From Fervidifonticultor_A sp037443565 (GTDB taxonomy: Bacteria > Sysuimicrobiota > Sysuimicrobiia > Sysuimicrobiales > Humicultoraceae), in NCBI GenBank assembly GCA_037443565.1, contig JBBIOB010000004.1:52057-116056 (forward strand): 64,000 nucleotides of DNA. Reading direction: 5' to 3'. Positions 23,919-32,220 of this stretch are shown here, in pieces. The notes beneath the pieces were generated by a model that had not been told where the DNA came from, searched no databases, and saw only the letters and a list, made by a program, of their open reading frames with translations. The position numbers and the translations under genes were made by a program. Each line of letters opens with the position of its first letter. Positions within the stretch are counted from its first letter, which is position 1.

Positions 23919-24263
23919 TCACCGCCGCATGGCGCCCCCATTCAGGGTGGCGTCGATCTGGCGCTTCAGATCGGCCTTGGGAACAAACCCGATGATCCGC
24001 TTCACCATCTCCCCGCCCTTGAAGAGGCCGAGTGTCGGGATGCTCCGGACCCCGTAGCGCTGCGCCAGGCCTGGATTCTGATCGACGTCGATCTTGGCGA
24101 CCTTGAGCCTGCCCGCGTATTCGCGGGCGAGGTCCTCCACCACAGGCGCGATCATCCGGCACGGGCCACACCAGGCGGCCCAGAAATCAGCCAGCACCGG
24201 CAGAGCTGCCCCGAGCACCTCTGCCTGGAACGTCTGCTCAGTCACTGCGTACGGCTTGCTCAT
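23919..24263 (-). CDS. trxA: Thioredoxin
   Basis: 114 residues. Active site WCGPC at 31-35 in LADFWAAWCGPCRMIAPVVEDLA, cis-Pro in VRSIPTLGLFKGGE. A cytosolic disulfide reductant recycled by the adjacent thioredoxin reductase, 21 nt upstream on the same strand. The trxB-trxA order and its place next to the selenocysteine peroxiredoxin-like gene and MerA-like reductase suggest that it supplies electrons to them. Confidence 0.97.
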   Translation of the reverse strand: MSKPYAVTEQTFQAEVLGAALPVLADFWAAWCGPCRMIAPVVEDLAREYAGRLKVAKIDVDQNPGLAQRYGVRSIPTLGLFKGGEMVKRIIGFVPKADLKRQIDATLNGGAMRR

Positions 24264-24284
24264 GAGAGATGCCTCCCTTCCTGT

Positions 24285-25262
24285 CTATGCTGCACCCACG
24301 GCCGCCAGCGTCCCACCGGCGCGGTCGGCGTCCAATGGTTCATCCCCGATCTCCTGGAGCCATCGCTCGGCATCGATGGCCGCCATGGCCCCAAACCCCG
24401 CGGCGGTGACCGCCTGACGGTAAAGCTGATCGTGCACGTCTCCGGCCACGAACACACCCTCCACGCTGGACATCCGGCGCTCTTTGAGGACGATGTACCC
24501 GGCCGGGTCCAGCTCGAGCTGGCCGTCGAACAGACTGGTAGTCGGTGTATGCCCGATGGCCACAAACACGCCGTCGACGCGATGCTCCGTCATCTCCCCG
24601 GTGAACACGTCGCGCACGCGAAGGCCGGTCACCCTGCCGTCCCCCAGGATCTCCGCCACTTCCGTGTTCCACAGGAACCGGATCTTGGGGTGCCGGAGGG
24701 CGCGTGCCTGCATGATCTTGCTGGCGCGCAGTCGATCCCGCCGGTGCACCACCGTGACCGAACGGGCGATGTTAGCCAGGTAGAGCGCCTCCTCCAGAGC
24801 GGCATCGCCTCCACCCACGACGGCGACCTCCTGCCCCCGGAAGAAGAACCCATCGCATGTGGCACAGGTCGATACACCTCTCCCCAGGAAACGCTCCTCC
24901 GATGCCAGCCCGAGCATTCTGGCCGAGGCACCGGTGGCGACGATGACGGCCCGGGCAGCCACCTCCTGGCCGCTTTCTGTCTGGATCACAAGCGGGCGCC
25001 GCGAGAAGTCCACTGCCGCCACATTCTCCGCCAGGAACTCCGCGCCGGCGCGCTCCGCCTGGGCCCGCATCGCCTGCATGAGCTCGGGACCCACCACCCC
25101 CTCCGGGAAGCCGGGGTAGTTCTCCACGGTGGTGGTCAGGATGAGCTGGCCTCCTGCCTGGCTGCCCTCGATGACCAGCGGCCGCAGGTTGGCTCGCGCC
25201 GTATAGATGGCGGCGGTCAGCCCGGCCGGCCCGCCGCCAATGATGACGATGTCGCGCATCAT
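24285..25262 (-). CDS. trxB: Thioredoxin-disulfide reductase
   Basis: 325 residues. FAD motif DIVIIGGGPAGLTAAIYTAR. Redox-active CATC at 133-136 in GVSTCATCDGFFFRG. NADPH motif EVAVVGGGDAALEEALYL with HRRDRLRA. C-terminal GVFVAGDVHDQLYRQAVTAAGFGAMAA. Transfers electrons from NADPH to thioredoxin. GGAGGA (25267-25272) selects the ATG pair at 25262/25259. It is divergent from the NarL-type regulator; the shared 210-nt region has a strong inverted repeat. Confidence 0.97.
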   Translation of the reverse strand: MMRDIVIIGGGPAGLTAAIYTARANLRPLVIEGSQAGGQLILTTTVENYPGFPEGVVGPELMQAMRAQAERAGAEFLAENVAAVDFSRRPLVIQTESGQEVAARAVIVATGASARMLGLASEERFLGRGVSTCATCDGFFFRGQEVAVVGGGDAALEEALYLANIARSVTVVHRRDRLRASKIMQARALRHPKIRFLWNTEVAEILGDGRVTGLRVRDVFTGEMTEHRVDGVFVAIGHTPTTSLFDGQLELDPAGYIVLKERRMSSVEGVFVAGDVHDQLYRQAVTAAGFGAMAAIDAERWLQEIGDEPLDADRAGGTLAAVGAA

Positions 25263-25355
25263 GTGTTCCTCCATCCGAATTGCAACTGGGTCCTACCGTA
25301 CATGCAAGCGTTTCGTGAGGGCCACAGTCCCGGGTACTCAAGGAGGCGAGAGGGT

Positions 25356-25375
25356 ACCGGTACAACGGTACCGGT
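25356..25375. promoter_or_regulatory. Inverted repeat between trxB and the regulator gene
   Basis: Perfect 8-bp arms ACCGGTAC / GTACCGGT around AACG, which also gives two direct copies of GGTACCGGT 14 nt apart. It lies about midway between the divergent starts at 25262 and 25473, as an operator for either or both would. Confidence 0.5.
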
Positions 25376-25472
25376 CACCCCGCCGGGCACCTCCGGAGGT
25401 TCGAGAGGGCATAACTGCCCCTGCAGGTCCGTCTTTCTCAGCAGGCGAAGTCAGTACCGAAGGTGAGGACGA

Positions 25473-26114
25473 ATGGGTGAGGCGATCGCCGTTGGCGTCA
25501 TTCACGCCAGCGGCCTCATCCGCGAGGGAATCGAAGACCTGCTGAACCGCCAACCGGACGTGCGGGTGCTCGGAACGTTCGACAGCGCCCGCGATGTCCA
25601 GGAGCACCCAATCAAAGACGACCACATCCTCCTCTACGACCTGGGGACCGTGCACCAGGATGGCCCCGCGCAGATGGCAGAGTTGCGAACTCGCCTGCCG
25701 CATGCAAAGGTCCTGGTGTTCGGGGTGGCCGACGATGATCAGGCCATCATCGAGTGCGTCCGCGCTGGCGCCTCCGGCTGCATCCTCCAGAACGCCTCGC
25801 TGGAGGATCTGCTGGAGGCTCTTCGATCCCTGGCCGATGGCACGCCGCCCATCTCGCCGCGCGTGGTCACGACCCTGTTCAGCTACGTGGCCCAGCTACA
25901 GGCGGGCGACGACCGCCCGCCCCCATCCCCACTCACGCCGCGCGAAGAGCAGATCCTCCAGTTGATCGCCGAGGGCCTGACCAACAAGGAGATTGCACAG
26001 AAGCTTTACCTCCAGCCCCAGACCGTCAAGAACTACGTGCACCTGGTCCTCCAGAAACTCAACCTGCGCAGCCGGCTCGAGGTCATCCGCTCCCTCCGCG
26101 GGGGGAAGCGCTAG
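25473..26114 (+). CDS. NarL/LuxR-type response regulator
   Basis: 213 residues. An N-terminal receiver-like domain (residues ~5-125) has Asp56 in HILLYDLGTV at the phosphorylation site and the ARAGASGCILQNAS-type alpha5 region (VRAGASGCILQNASLEDLLEAL). The C-terminal LuxR helix-turn-helix follows (LTPREEQILQLIAEGLTNKEIAQKLYLQPQTVKNYV). The receiver lacks the usual MPxxxG after the Asp, so control may differ from classical phosphotransfer. No sensor kinase is adjacent. GAGG lies just before the ATG at 25473. It probably regulates the neighbouring redox genes; the GTACC-rich inverted repeats on both sides are candidate sites. Confidence 0.9.
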   Translation: MGEAIAVGVIHASGLIREGIEDLLNRQPDVRVLGTFDSARDVQEHPIKDDHILLYDLGTVHQDGPAQMAELRTRLPHAKVLVFGVADDDQAIIECVRAGASGCILQNASLEDLLEALRSLADGTPPISPRVVTTLFSYVAQLQAGDDRPPPSPLTPREEQILQLIAEGLTNKEIAQKLYLQPQTVKNYVHLVLQKLNLRSRLEVIRSLRGGKR

Positions 26115-26136
26115 CTCTCACCGTTAGTACCAGGGT

Positions 26137-26169
26137 ACCAGTACATGCCCCCAGACATTCAGTACTGGT
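26137..26169. promoter_or_regulatory. Inverted repeat after the regulator gene
   Basis: ACCAGTAC (26137-26144) and GTACTGGT (26162-26169) with a 17-nt spacer, preceded by a further AGTACCAGGGTACC. The half-sites resemble those of the 25356-25375 repeat. It may be an operator for the membrane-protein/TlpA-like pair or a weak terminator. Confidence 0.35.
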
Positions 26170-26242
26170 GTCGGTGGCCCGGCCGCGGTCCCTCCAGTAT
26201 GGTGAGGACGATGTCCATGCACAGATGAAAGGGGGGATCGAG

Positions 26243-26788
26243 GTGGAGCATGTGGAGTGTTGCAGCGTACAGATCGACACCGAGGAAGCTCTCGCCACGC
26301 ACCACGCACAGGCGCATGGAAGTCTCCGCCGTGCCATCATAGCAGGGCTCATGGCCAGCATCGCCATGGGCATGATCGAGATGGTCTACGAAGGGCTGGT
26401 CGGGGCCGGCTTCTGGTCGCCGCTGGTCTTCATCGGGGCGACGGTCCTGCGGGGCCTGCAGTCGGTCGAGATCCCGGTGACCTTCCACCCCGCCGCCGTT
26501 GTGCTGGGCACGATGGGGCACATGATGAACTCCGCCCTCTTCGGCATCCTGTTTGCCTGGCTCGTCTCCCGCACCGCGGTCCCGCGCGCCAGGCTCCTCC
26601 AGGCAGGCGCTCTCTACGGGCTGGTGATCTTCCTGGTGATGTGGTACGGTATAGTACCTGCCGTCGACCCCGTCATGCGTAACCTCAACGGTGCGATGTT
26701 CGCGATCGCCCACATCATGTGGGGCGCGATGCTCGGACTGGCCCTCCAGCAGCCGGTGCGCAGGCCTGAGGGACTCCAGGCCACCTAA
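26243..26788 (+). CDS. Integral membrane protein of unknown function
   Basis: 181 residues with no family recognised. Four hydrophobic helices: IIAGLMASIAMGMIEMVYEG, VVLGTMGHMMNSALFGILFA, ALYGLVIFLVMWYGIVPAV and FAIAHIMWGAMLGLAL. The N-terminal tail contains a Cys-Cys pair and several His (EHVECCSVQ, ATHHAQAH). His residues also occur at helix starts (FHPAAVV, GHMMN, AHIMWG), so metal or haem binding is conceivable. The GTG at 26243 has AGGGGGG 6 nt upstream; an ATG at 26225 is in frame. It ends 3 nt before the TlpA-like gene, so the two are probably one unit. Confidence 0.6.
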   Translation: MEHVECCSVQIDTEEALATHHAQAHGSLRRAIIAGLMASIAMGMIEMVYEGLVGAGFWSPLVFIGATVLRGLQSVEIPVTFHPAAVVLGTMGHMMNSALFGILFAWLVSRTAVPRARLLQAGALYGLVIFLVMWYGIVPAVDPVMRNLNGAMFAIAHIMWGAMLGLALQQPVRRPEGLQAT

Positions 26789-26791
26789 GCC

Positions 26792-27409
26792 ATGAGGCCA
26801 CTTGGGAGCAGGAGAGCCATCGCTGCCCTCGTCGTCCTCGTGGCCGCCGGCGTGCTCCTCGCCGCAGGGCTGTCCGTCAGGCGGCACGCGCCCGACCGCG
26901 CGGCAGAGGTCCTCGGAGATGCGGCGTCATCTGCGGGGCAACCCCTGCAGGCGGCGCCGGACTTCGACATCCTCCTCTACCAGGGGGGACCCGCCATCGG
27001 CGGTTCCCGGGTCAGACTCTCCCAGTTGTGGCAGCGGGGAGAGCCGGTGGTCGTCAACTTCTGGGCCGGCCTCTGCCCGCCGTGCCGCGCGGAGATGCCC
27101 GACTTCCAGAACCTCTACGATGAGACCGCGCAGGGCAGATTCATCCTGATCGGGGTGGACGTCGGTCCGTTCATCGGCCTGGGAACCCGCGGGGACGGAC
27201 TGGCCCTGCTGCGGGAGTTAGGCATCAGCTTTCCAGCCGGGGTAGCGAGTGACGCCGGCGTGGTGACTGCATATCGGATCCTGGGGATACCGACCACGGT
27301 CTTCATCACGTCCGATGGGGAGATCCTGAGGAAGCACATCGGCCTGCTGACCCGCGGGCAGATGGACGCGTTCGTGACCGAGCTGCTGCGGGCGCCAGAT
27401 ACGCAGTAG
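26792..27409 (+). CDS. TlpA/ResA-like membrane-anchored thiol-disulfide oxidoreductase
   Basis: 205 residues. N-terminal signal anchor (AIAALVVLVAAGVLLAAGLSV), then a thioredoxin fold facing outward: APDFDILLYQGGPAIGG, active site Cys95-Pro-Pro-Cys98 in VNFWAGLCPPCRAEMPDFQ, ILIGVDVG, cis-Pro in GIPTTVFITSDGEILRKHIG. Such proteins reduce exported cysteines for cytochrome c or copper-centre assembly. It follows the membrane protein after 3 nt. Together with trxA, trxB, MerA-like and the UxxC protein this makes a redox gene block. Confidence 0.9.
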   Translation: MRPLGSRRAIAALVVLVAAGVLLAAGLSVRRHAPDRAAEVLGDAASSAGQPLQAAPDFDILLYQGGPAIGGSRVRLSQLWQRGEPVVVNFWAGLCPPCRAEMPDFQNLYDETAQGRFILIGVDVGPFIGLGTRGDGLALLRELGISFPAGVASDAGVVTAYRILGIPTTVFITSDGEILRKHIGLLTRGQMDAFVTELLRAPDTQ

Positions 27410-27421
27410 TCGGGCCGCAGC

Positions 27422-28147
27422 CTACACCCGGCGCAAGACCACGCGGAAGCGGGGTCCAAAGGGCGACACGTAGGGGATGCCAGCCCTCTGGAACACCGCC
27501 GCGGGGATCCCGAGGTCGGCCAGGATGATCCCGCCGCTTAAGGGCGAAGCCAGCCCGGTCTTCGGCAGGGCCAGCGTAAGCGTCCAGGTCGCCCGCACGA
27601 ACTCCCCAGGGGTCTCGCCGCTCGTGGCGTCCACGCCGGAGGGGAGGTCGAGGGCCAGCACCGACGCGCCCGACCCGTTGGCCCATCGGATCAACATCGC
27701 AGCCGGCTCCCGGGGGGCGCCGCGCAGGTTGTAGCCGAGCAGGGCGTCCACGATCAGCGCCGGCTGCTCCACCTGGAGGTCCTCCGGCACAATCTCTCGA
27801 CCGCCTGCCCCCAGGTAGATGCTCCGCTGGAAGGCGGTAACCGACTGAGGGGCCAGGGACCCCGCCAGGCACAGCCGCACATCCACCCCACGGTTGGCCA
27901 GGTGCCTGGCGGCGCAGATCCCGCCGCCGCCGTTTCCCCCGGTTCCGGCCAGCACGACAACCCGCGCCGTTCGCCACGCCCCGCCGAGCCGGCGCAGCAC
28001 CTCCAGAGTCAGGCTGCGCCCGGCGTGCTCCATCATCTGGAACAGATTCGGACCGGTCTCCTCGATAGCGATGCGGTCCACCTCGCCCATCTGTGCCGCG
28101 GTGACCGCCGGGACCTCGATTCCGTCGTCGGTGACGAAGCGGGGCAC
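27422..28147 (-). CDS. nnrE: NAD(P)H-hydrate epimerase (YjeF_N domain)
   Basis: 241 residues. Metabolite repair of hydrated NAD(P)H. Family motifs: VTAAQMGEVDRIAIEETGPN, then LFQMMEHAGRSL, VVVLAGTGGNGGGGICAARHL and LDLPSGVDATSGETPGEFV. The ADP-dependent dehydratase domain often fused to it (NnrD) is absent here. The GTG at 28147 gives the usual length and follows the DUF3179 stop by 11 nt. It converges on the TlpA-like gene. Confidence 0.9.
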   Translation of the reverse strand: MPRFVTDDGIEVPAVTAAQMGEVDRIAIEETGPNLFQMMEHAGRSLTLEVLRRLGGAWRTARVVVLAGTGGNGGGGICAARHLANRGVDVRLCLAGSLAPQSVTAFQRSIYLGAGGREIVPEDLQVEQPALIVDALLGYNLRGAPREPAAMLIRWANGSGASVLALDLPSGVDATSGETPGEFVRATWTLTLALPKTGLASPLSGGIILADLGIPAAVFQRAGIPYVSPFGPRFRVVLRRV

Positions 28148-28158
28148 GGCCCGGGATA

Positions 28159-28881
28159 CTAGGTCGTGTCCGGATAGAAGTCCTGCCAGGCGAACGGGAA
28201 GGCCGGGACATACGCGAGCGGCTTGAGGCTCTCCCCCGCAAGCGGCCCCGTCTGCGCCAAGCCCAGCCGCGGATGCCACCGGCTGCCGGTCTCATGATCG
28301 ACCAGCAGCCCGTCGCGGAGCCCAAAGGTCAGCGTCCGGTCACCCAGGCGGCGCAGGAAGACGGAGATGCTGCGGGTTTGGGGATGCACGTACACCACGA
28401 CCGGGTGCGGGCCGATGGCGTCGTTGACCACCCCCAGCCGTTTCACCTCGGCAAAGTGAAAGCCCCTGGCGTGCCCGGCCAGCGTGATCCCGATGACGAA
28501 CCGGTCTGTCGGCCGCTCGCGGAAAATGCGCGGACCGTCCTCATCCAGCGCGAGGGTGCCGGGATGTTCTTCCTTCCACGTCTGCCAGGGCGCGATGGAG
28601 GCCGACAGCACCGCCAGGGCCGTGCCGCGCAGCGGTCCCAGGATGGCCCGACCCCAGACCTGCGACCAGACGCTGTCGGTGCCGTGGTCCCACCAGGTCA
28701 TGGCATTCCGAAACAGGGCCCCCTGATTGCCGAACACCGTCACCCACCCCTGCCCGCGCCGCGCCGTCAGGATCTCCTGGTAGACTTTGCCCGTCTCCGG
28801 GCGCAGGTCGGCCCGATCCCGCAGCGCGGCCACTAGATGGGCGGCTACTTCATCGGGGACCTTCACGTGCCGGTCATGCAT
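28159..28881 (-). CDS. DUF3179 protein, possibly shortened at the N-terminus
   Basis: 240 residues. Two DUF3179-type half-repeats are visible: FGNQGALFRNAMTWWDHGTDSVWSQV, GRAILGPLRGTALAVL and WQTWKEEHPGTLAL first, then VNDAIGPHPVVVYVHPQTRS, LTFGLRDGLLVDHETGSRW and WQDFYP. Family members usually begin with a longer exported region (DGIPAI...RAYPL...HEIVND) that is missing in the first half, and there is no signal peptide. The ATG at 28881 follows a TACACT hexamer by 6 nt. Function is unknown for the family. It is upstream of nnrE in the same direction. Confidence 0.7.
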   Translation of the reverse strand: MHDRHVKVPDEVAAHLVAALRDRADLRPETGKVYQEILTARRGQGWVTVFGNQGALFRNAMTWWDHGTDSVWSQVWGRAILGPLRGTALAVLSASIAPWQTWKEEHPGTLALDEDGPRIFRERPTDRFVIGITLAGHARGFHFAEVKRLGVVNDAIGPHPVVVYVHPQTRSISVFLRRLGDRTLTFGLRDGLLVDHETGSRWHPRLGLAQTGPLAGESLKPLAYVPAFPFAWQDFYPDTT

Positions 28882-28887
28882 GAGACC

Positions 28888-28893
28888 AGTGTA
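28888..28893 (-). promoter_or_regulatory. -10 promoter element (TACACT) of the DUF3179 gene
   Basis: TACACT on the minus strand, 6 nt before the ATG at 28881 with no Shine-Dalgarno between them. This is the same leaderless layout as at 14796 and 16444. Confidence 0.4.
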
Positions 28894-29085
28894 GCAGAGC
28901 GGTCACCAGGTAACCAGGATCGGCGTCCCGGCGCGTCCCGGCGCAGGGATTCCGCAAGGTGCCGAAAGGCCCGTGTGGCGGGTGAGCGTCGAGCCAAGTC
29001 AGGCGACGAAGAGGACAGGAAGCTCAAGATCCGGGAGGAAGAGCGCCAGCCACCGTCACGGCCACCACCCGCATCGCCCCGTCGG

Positions 29086-30312
29086 TCAACTCGTGTCCCA
29101 ATAGGGCGAAGTCCAGCGGAGCGGCGCGCGCAAGCGGTGATAGCCAATGCCCAACGCCTCCACAATCCCCATGACGGTGCCCCGGTACCCATACGGTACC
29201 AAGTGCCGGTACACATAGGCCCACAGCAGATTCACCGCCAGCAGCCCAATGAGCAGCAGCGCTTCGATGGCGACCGGATGATGGACGTAACAGTGGCTGG
29301 CATGCCAGTGGTGTTTGAGATCATGGAACCCGGTGTTCTCAATCTGCCACCGCGCGTGCGCACAGCGCCACAGATACTGCAGGCTCACCCCCTCCGGGCA
29401 GGTCGTCGCAAACAGATGGTCGCGGACTACTCCATCCGGACTGGCCTCCCGGAACCGCACCACGCGCAGCGGCACTGCCACCTCCTCCCAGCTCGTGACC
29501 TCCCACGCTTCCCAGGCCTCCACCACCTGGCCGTCCTCGCGCACCCATGTGGCCATAGGCGGCTGGCCCGCCCACAGCCCTGCCACGTCCTGCACAATCG
29601 CGTACCGGGGATCCTTCAGCCGCACCATGACCCACAGCCGGGGAATGAGGCGGTTCAACCACGGCCCCGCGGCATATTCCGCATCCACCACCAGCAGATC
29701 CACCCATCGCCCATGGGCCTCCAGCACTCGGGTGAGCAGCCGGCGCGCCGCCTCCCGTTCCCCATCCCCTGGCAGCAACGGCTCCACGTCCAACAGCATC
29801 CGGGGGGCCGTGCCCACCACCTGACACACCACCGCCCGGTGGTAGTACTCTCGCCCGGGTGTGCTCTTGGCCCCTACCCGCCGTACCTGGCACTCGCTGC
29901 AATGTCGTCGCCGCGTCGCCCACAGCTCCGTCCCATCCACCGTGAGCACATGCCATGGCCCCAGGCTCCCCGGGGCCCACACCTTCGCCCGCTGGGCTCG
30001 CTGCACCACGCCCTGCAGCCCACGCCGCAGCGCCCCCAAGTCCGCGCGCTTCAGCCCGTAGGCGATCGTATCCACACTCCCCGCCCGTCCCACCACCAAC
30101 TGCGCGTGCCGCCACGTCGCCTCCCCCATCCGCCGCTCCAGTTGGTGCAGGCTGCGCCACTGAAACACCCACAGCCAGAACGCCGCCAGGAACACCTGGG
30201 CCGGCGCAATCTGCGGGTGCTGCCGGTGGTCGTCGTAGCCCTTGACCACCTCCCGGAACCCGTATACTTTCGAGATGTACCGCAGGAAGCGCCGCACGTG
30301 GGATGGGCCCAT
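29086..30312 (-). mobile_element. Insertion sequence: IS4-like DDE transposase
   Basis: A 408-residue transposase, apparently full length. The DDE triad is readable as LTVDGTELWATRR (D), DLLVVDAEYAAGPWLNRL (D) and RWQIENTGFHDLKHHWHASH (E, the YREK-like block of Transposase_11/IS4). The N-terminal region FLRYISKVYGFREVVKGYDDHR and a zinc-like HCSECQVRR are also present. The ATG at 30312 was chosen for MGPSHVRRFL. Terminal inverted repeats and target duplications could not be found by eye, so the element's ends are not defined. It sits between the DUF3179 gene and a peptide-binding protein gene and does not visibly break either. Confidence 0.82.
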
Positions 30313-30412
30313 AAGCTGCTCCGTCGTGCTGGGGTCGGTCGTCCAACTGCATCCTAGCACGCGGGCGTTTGTGGGCCCTGCTGCTTGCCGGCCAGCCTCT
30401 CCAAAAGCGAAA

Positions 30413-30438
30413 CGCGCCCCGCTCCCAGACAGGGCGCG
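30413..30438 (+). terminator. GC hairpin upstream of the IS transposase
   Basis: CGCGCCC (30413-30419) and GGGCGCG (30432-30438) with a 12-nt loop, in the 280-nt gap between the divergent transposase and binding-protein genes. The gap also holds a tandem ATTCAGTG repeat (30562-30577) just before the Shine-Dalgarno. The hairpin may be an IS-end or a regulatory structure. Confidence 0.3.
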
Positions 30439-30592
30439 CATCTTGGCCTGATCAGCCGTTCAGCTATCGCTTGCGGAATCCCTGGGCCGGAGCACACGTC
30501 GTTGACGGATCGGGACTGCTGTCGGTATGCTCAGCCTACCGATGAACGCGCCCGACACCCGATTCAGTGATTCAGTGAGAGGGGGGAAACCT

Positions 30593-32143
30593 GTGTTCAG
30601 CAGAGGGATCGCGGTGCTCGCCGCCCTGGCTGTCCTGCTCACCCCATTCGCCACCACCGACGCGCAGCAACCCCGCCGAGGGGGCATCCTGACATTCGCT
30701 CTCCAGAGCGAGGGACCGACGCTCGACCCGCACGCGACCACGGCGCTGGTCGTCTCGTACACGATGCACCATGTGTTCGAGACCCTGTTCACGATCAACA
30801 GCAAGCTTGAGCCCGTACCGATGCTTGCCGAGAGCCACACCGCCACGCCCGACCGCAAGACCCACACGATCAGACTCCGCAGGGGTGTTCCTTTTCACGA
30901 CGGGCGTGAGCTGACCAGCGATGACGTCGTGGCCTCATTGACGCGCTGGGGCCGCATGGCGGTCAGGGGCCGGGCGCTCTTCGCGAACGTCGATTCGCTG
31001 ACCGCGCCCGATCCGCTCACGGTGGTGTTCAAGTTGAAGGACCCTTACGCGCTGCTCACCGCGGACCTGGCCTGGTGGACGCAGTTCGCGGCGATCTACC
31101 CCAAGGAGGTGGTGGACGAGACCGGCACCGGCCCACTGCGCAGGTTCATCGGGACCGGGCCGTTCCGGTTCGTCGAGCACGTGCCCGACCGCCACCTTCG
31201 CCTCGAGCGCTTTGATCGCTATGCCGCCCGCACAGAGACACCCGACGGCATGAGCGGCCGCCGGACGGCCCACCTGGATGGGATCACCTTTGTCCCGATA
31301 CCCGACGCGGCGGTGAGGGTGGCCGGCGTGCAGCGCAACGACTACCAGTTCGCCGAGTTGGTCTCGGCCGACGACTACGAGCGTCTGCGCCGTGATCCCA
31401 ACGCGACGCCGTTCCGCGGGCCGGTGCCGAGCTTCCTGGCGTTCGTGATGAACAAGCGCACCGGCATCACCACCAACATGAAGGTCCGACAGGCCCTCCT
31501 GGCCGCGCTGGACGCCGAGGCCATCATGAAGGCGTCCTACGGTCACCCCCTGTTTTACCGCGTCGATCCAAGCCTGATGCCCAAAGAGCACTACATGTGG
31601 ACCGATGTGGGCAGGGAGTTCTACAACCAGAAGAACCCCGAGCGTGCCCGCCGGCTGCTTGCCGAGGCAGGGTACAAGGGAGAGCCGATCCGCTTCCTCG
31701 TCACTGCCGAGTCCATCTGGGCCCTGAACTCCGCAACCGCCGCCAAGCCGATGCTCGAGCGGGCCGGGTTCACCGTGGACCTGCAGTTTATGGACTGGGC
31801 CACCGTCCTCACGCGCCGCGCCCGCACCGAGGGTTGGGAGGCAATGATCACGACATTCACGGCCGTGCCCGACCCAACCTTCCTGCTGGTGCTGAGCACC
31901 ACCTTCCCAGGCTGGTACGAGAGCCGCGACATGCAGGCGATCCTGACGCTCATGCGGCGGCACAGCGACCCCAAGGTCCGCATGGACCTCTGGCGTCGCG
32001 CGCAGGCGCTCTTCTGGGACGAGGCGCCCACCGTGAAACTCGGGGACGGGTTCTTCATGCACGTCCACCGGCCCGAGCTCAGGGGGTACATGGGTCTGCC
32101 GTCGCACTACTTCTGGAATGTCTGGCTGGAGCCGAGGCGCTAG
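30593..32143 (+). CDS. ABC transporter substrate-binding protein, family 5 (DppA/OppA-like)
   Basis: 516 residues. Signal peptide RGIAVLAALAVLLTPFATTDAQQ, then the SBP_5 fold: RRGGILTFALQSEGPTLDPHATT, VFETLFTINSKLEPVPMLAE, RLRRGVPFHDGRELTSDDVVASL, FIGTGPFRFVEHVPDRHLRLERF and VRQALLAALDAEAIM. It binds peptides or other small solutes outside the membrane. The GTG at 30593 follows a GGGGGG Shine-Dalgarno and gives the signal peptide directly. There are no permease or ATPase genes beside it. It is a paralogue of the protein at 48651, with the same motif order. Confidence 0.9.
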   Translation: MFSRGIAVLAALAVLLTPFATTDAQQPRRGGILTFALQSEGPTLDPHATTALVVSYTMHHVFETLFTINSKLEPVPMLAESHTATPDRKTHTIRLRRGVPFHDGRELTSDDVVASLTRWGRMAVRGRALFANVDSLTAPDPLTVVFKLKDPYALLTADLAWWTQFAAIYPKEVVDETGTGPLRRFIGTGPFRFVEHVPDRHLRLERFDRYAARTETPDGMSGRRTAHLDGITFVPIPDAAVRVAGVQRNDYQFAELVSADDYERLRRDPNATPFRGPVPSFLAFVMNKRTGITTNMKVRQALLAALDAEAIMKASYGHPLFYRVDPSLMPKEHYMWTDVGREFYNQKNPERARRLLAEAGYKGEPIRFLVTAESIWALNSATAAKPMLERAGFTVDLQFMDWATVLTRRARTEGWEAMITTFTAVPDPTFLLVLSTTFPGWYESRDMQAILTLMRRHSDPKVRMDLWRRAQALFWDEAPTVKLGDGFFMHVHRPELRGYMGLPSHYFWNVWLEPRR

Positions 32144-32220
32144 CACCCGGTGCCCGACGATGCTGCGGTGTTGGGTCCAACGGTACCCCTGCGTCCTCGC
32201 CTGGGCGTGGCCCGCGGGCT

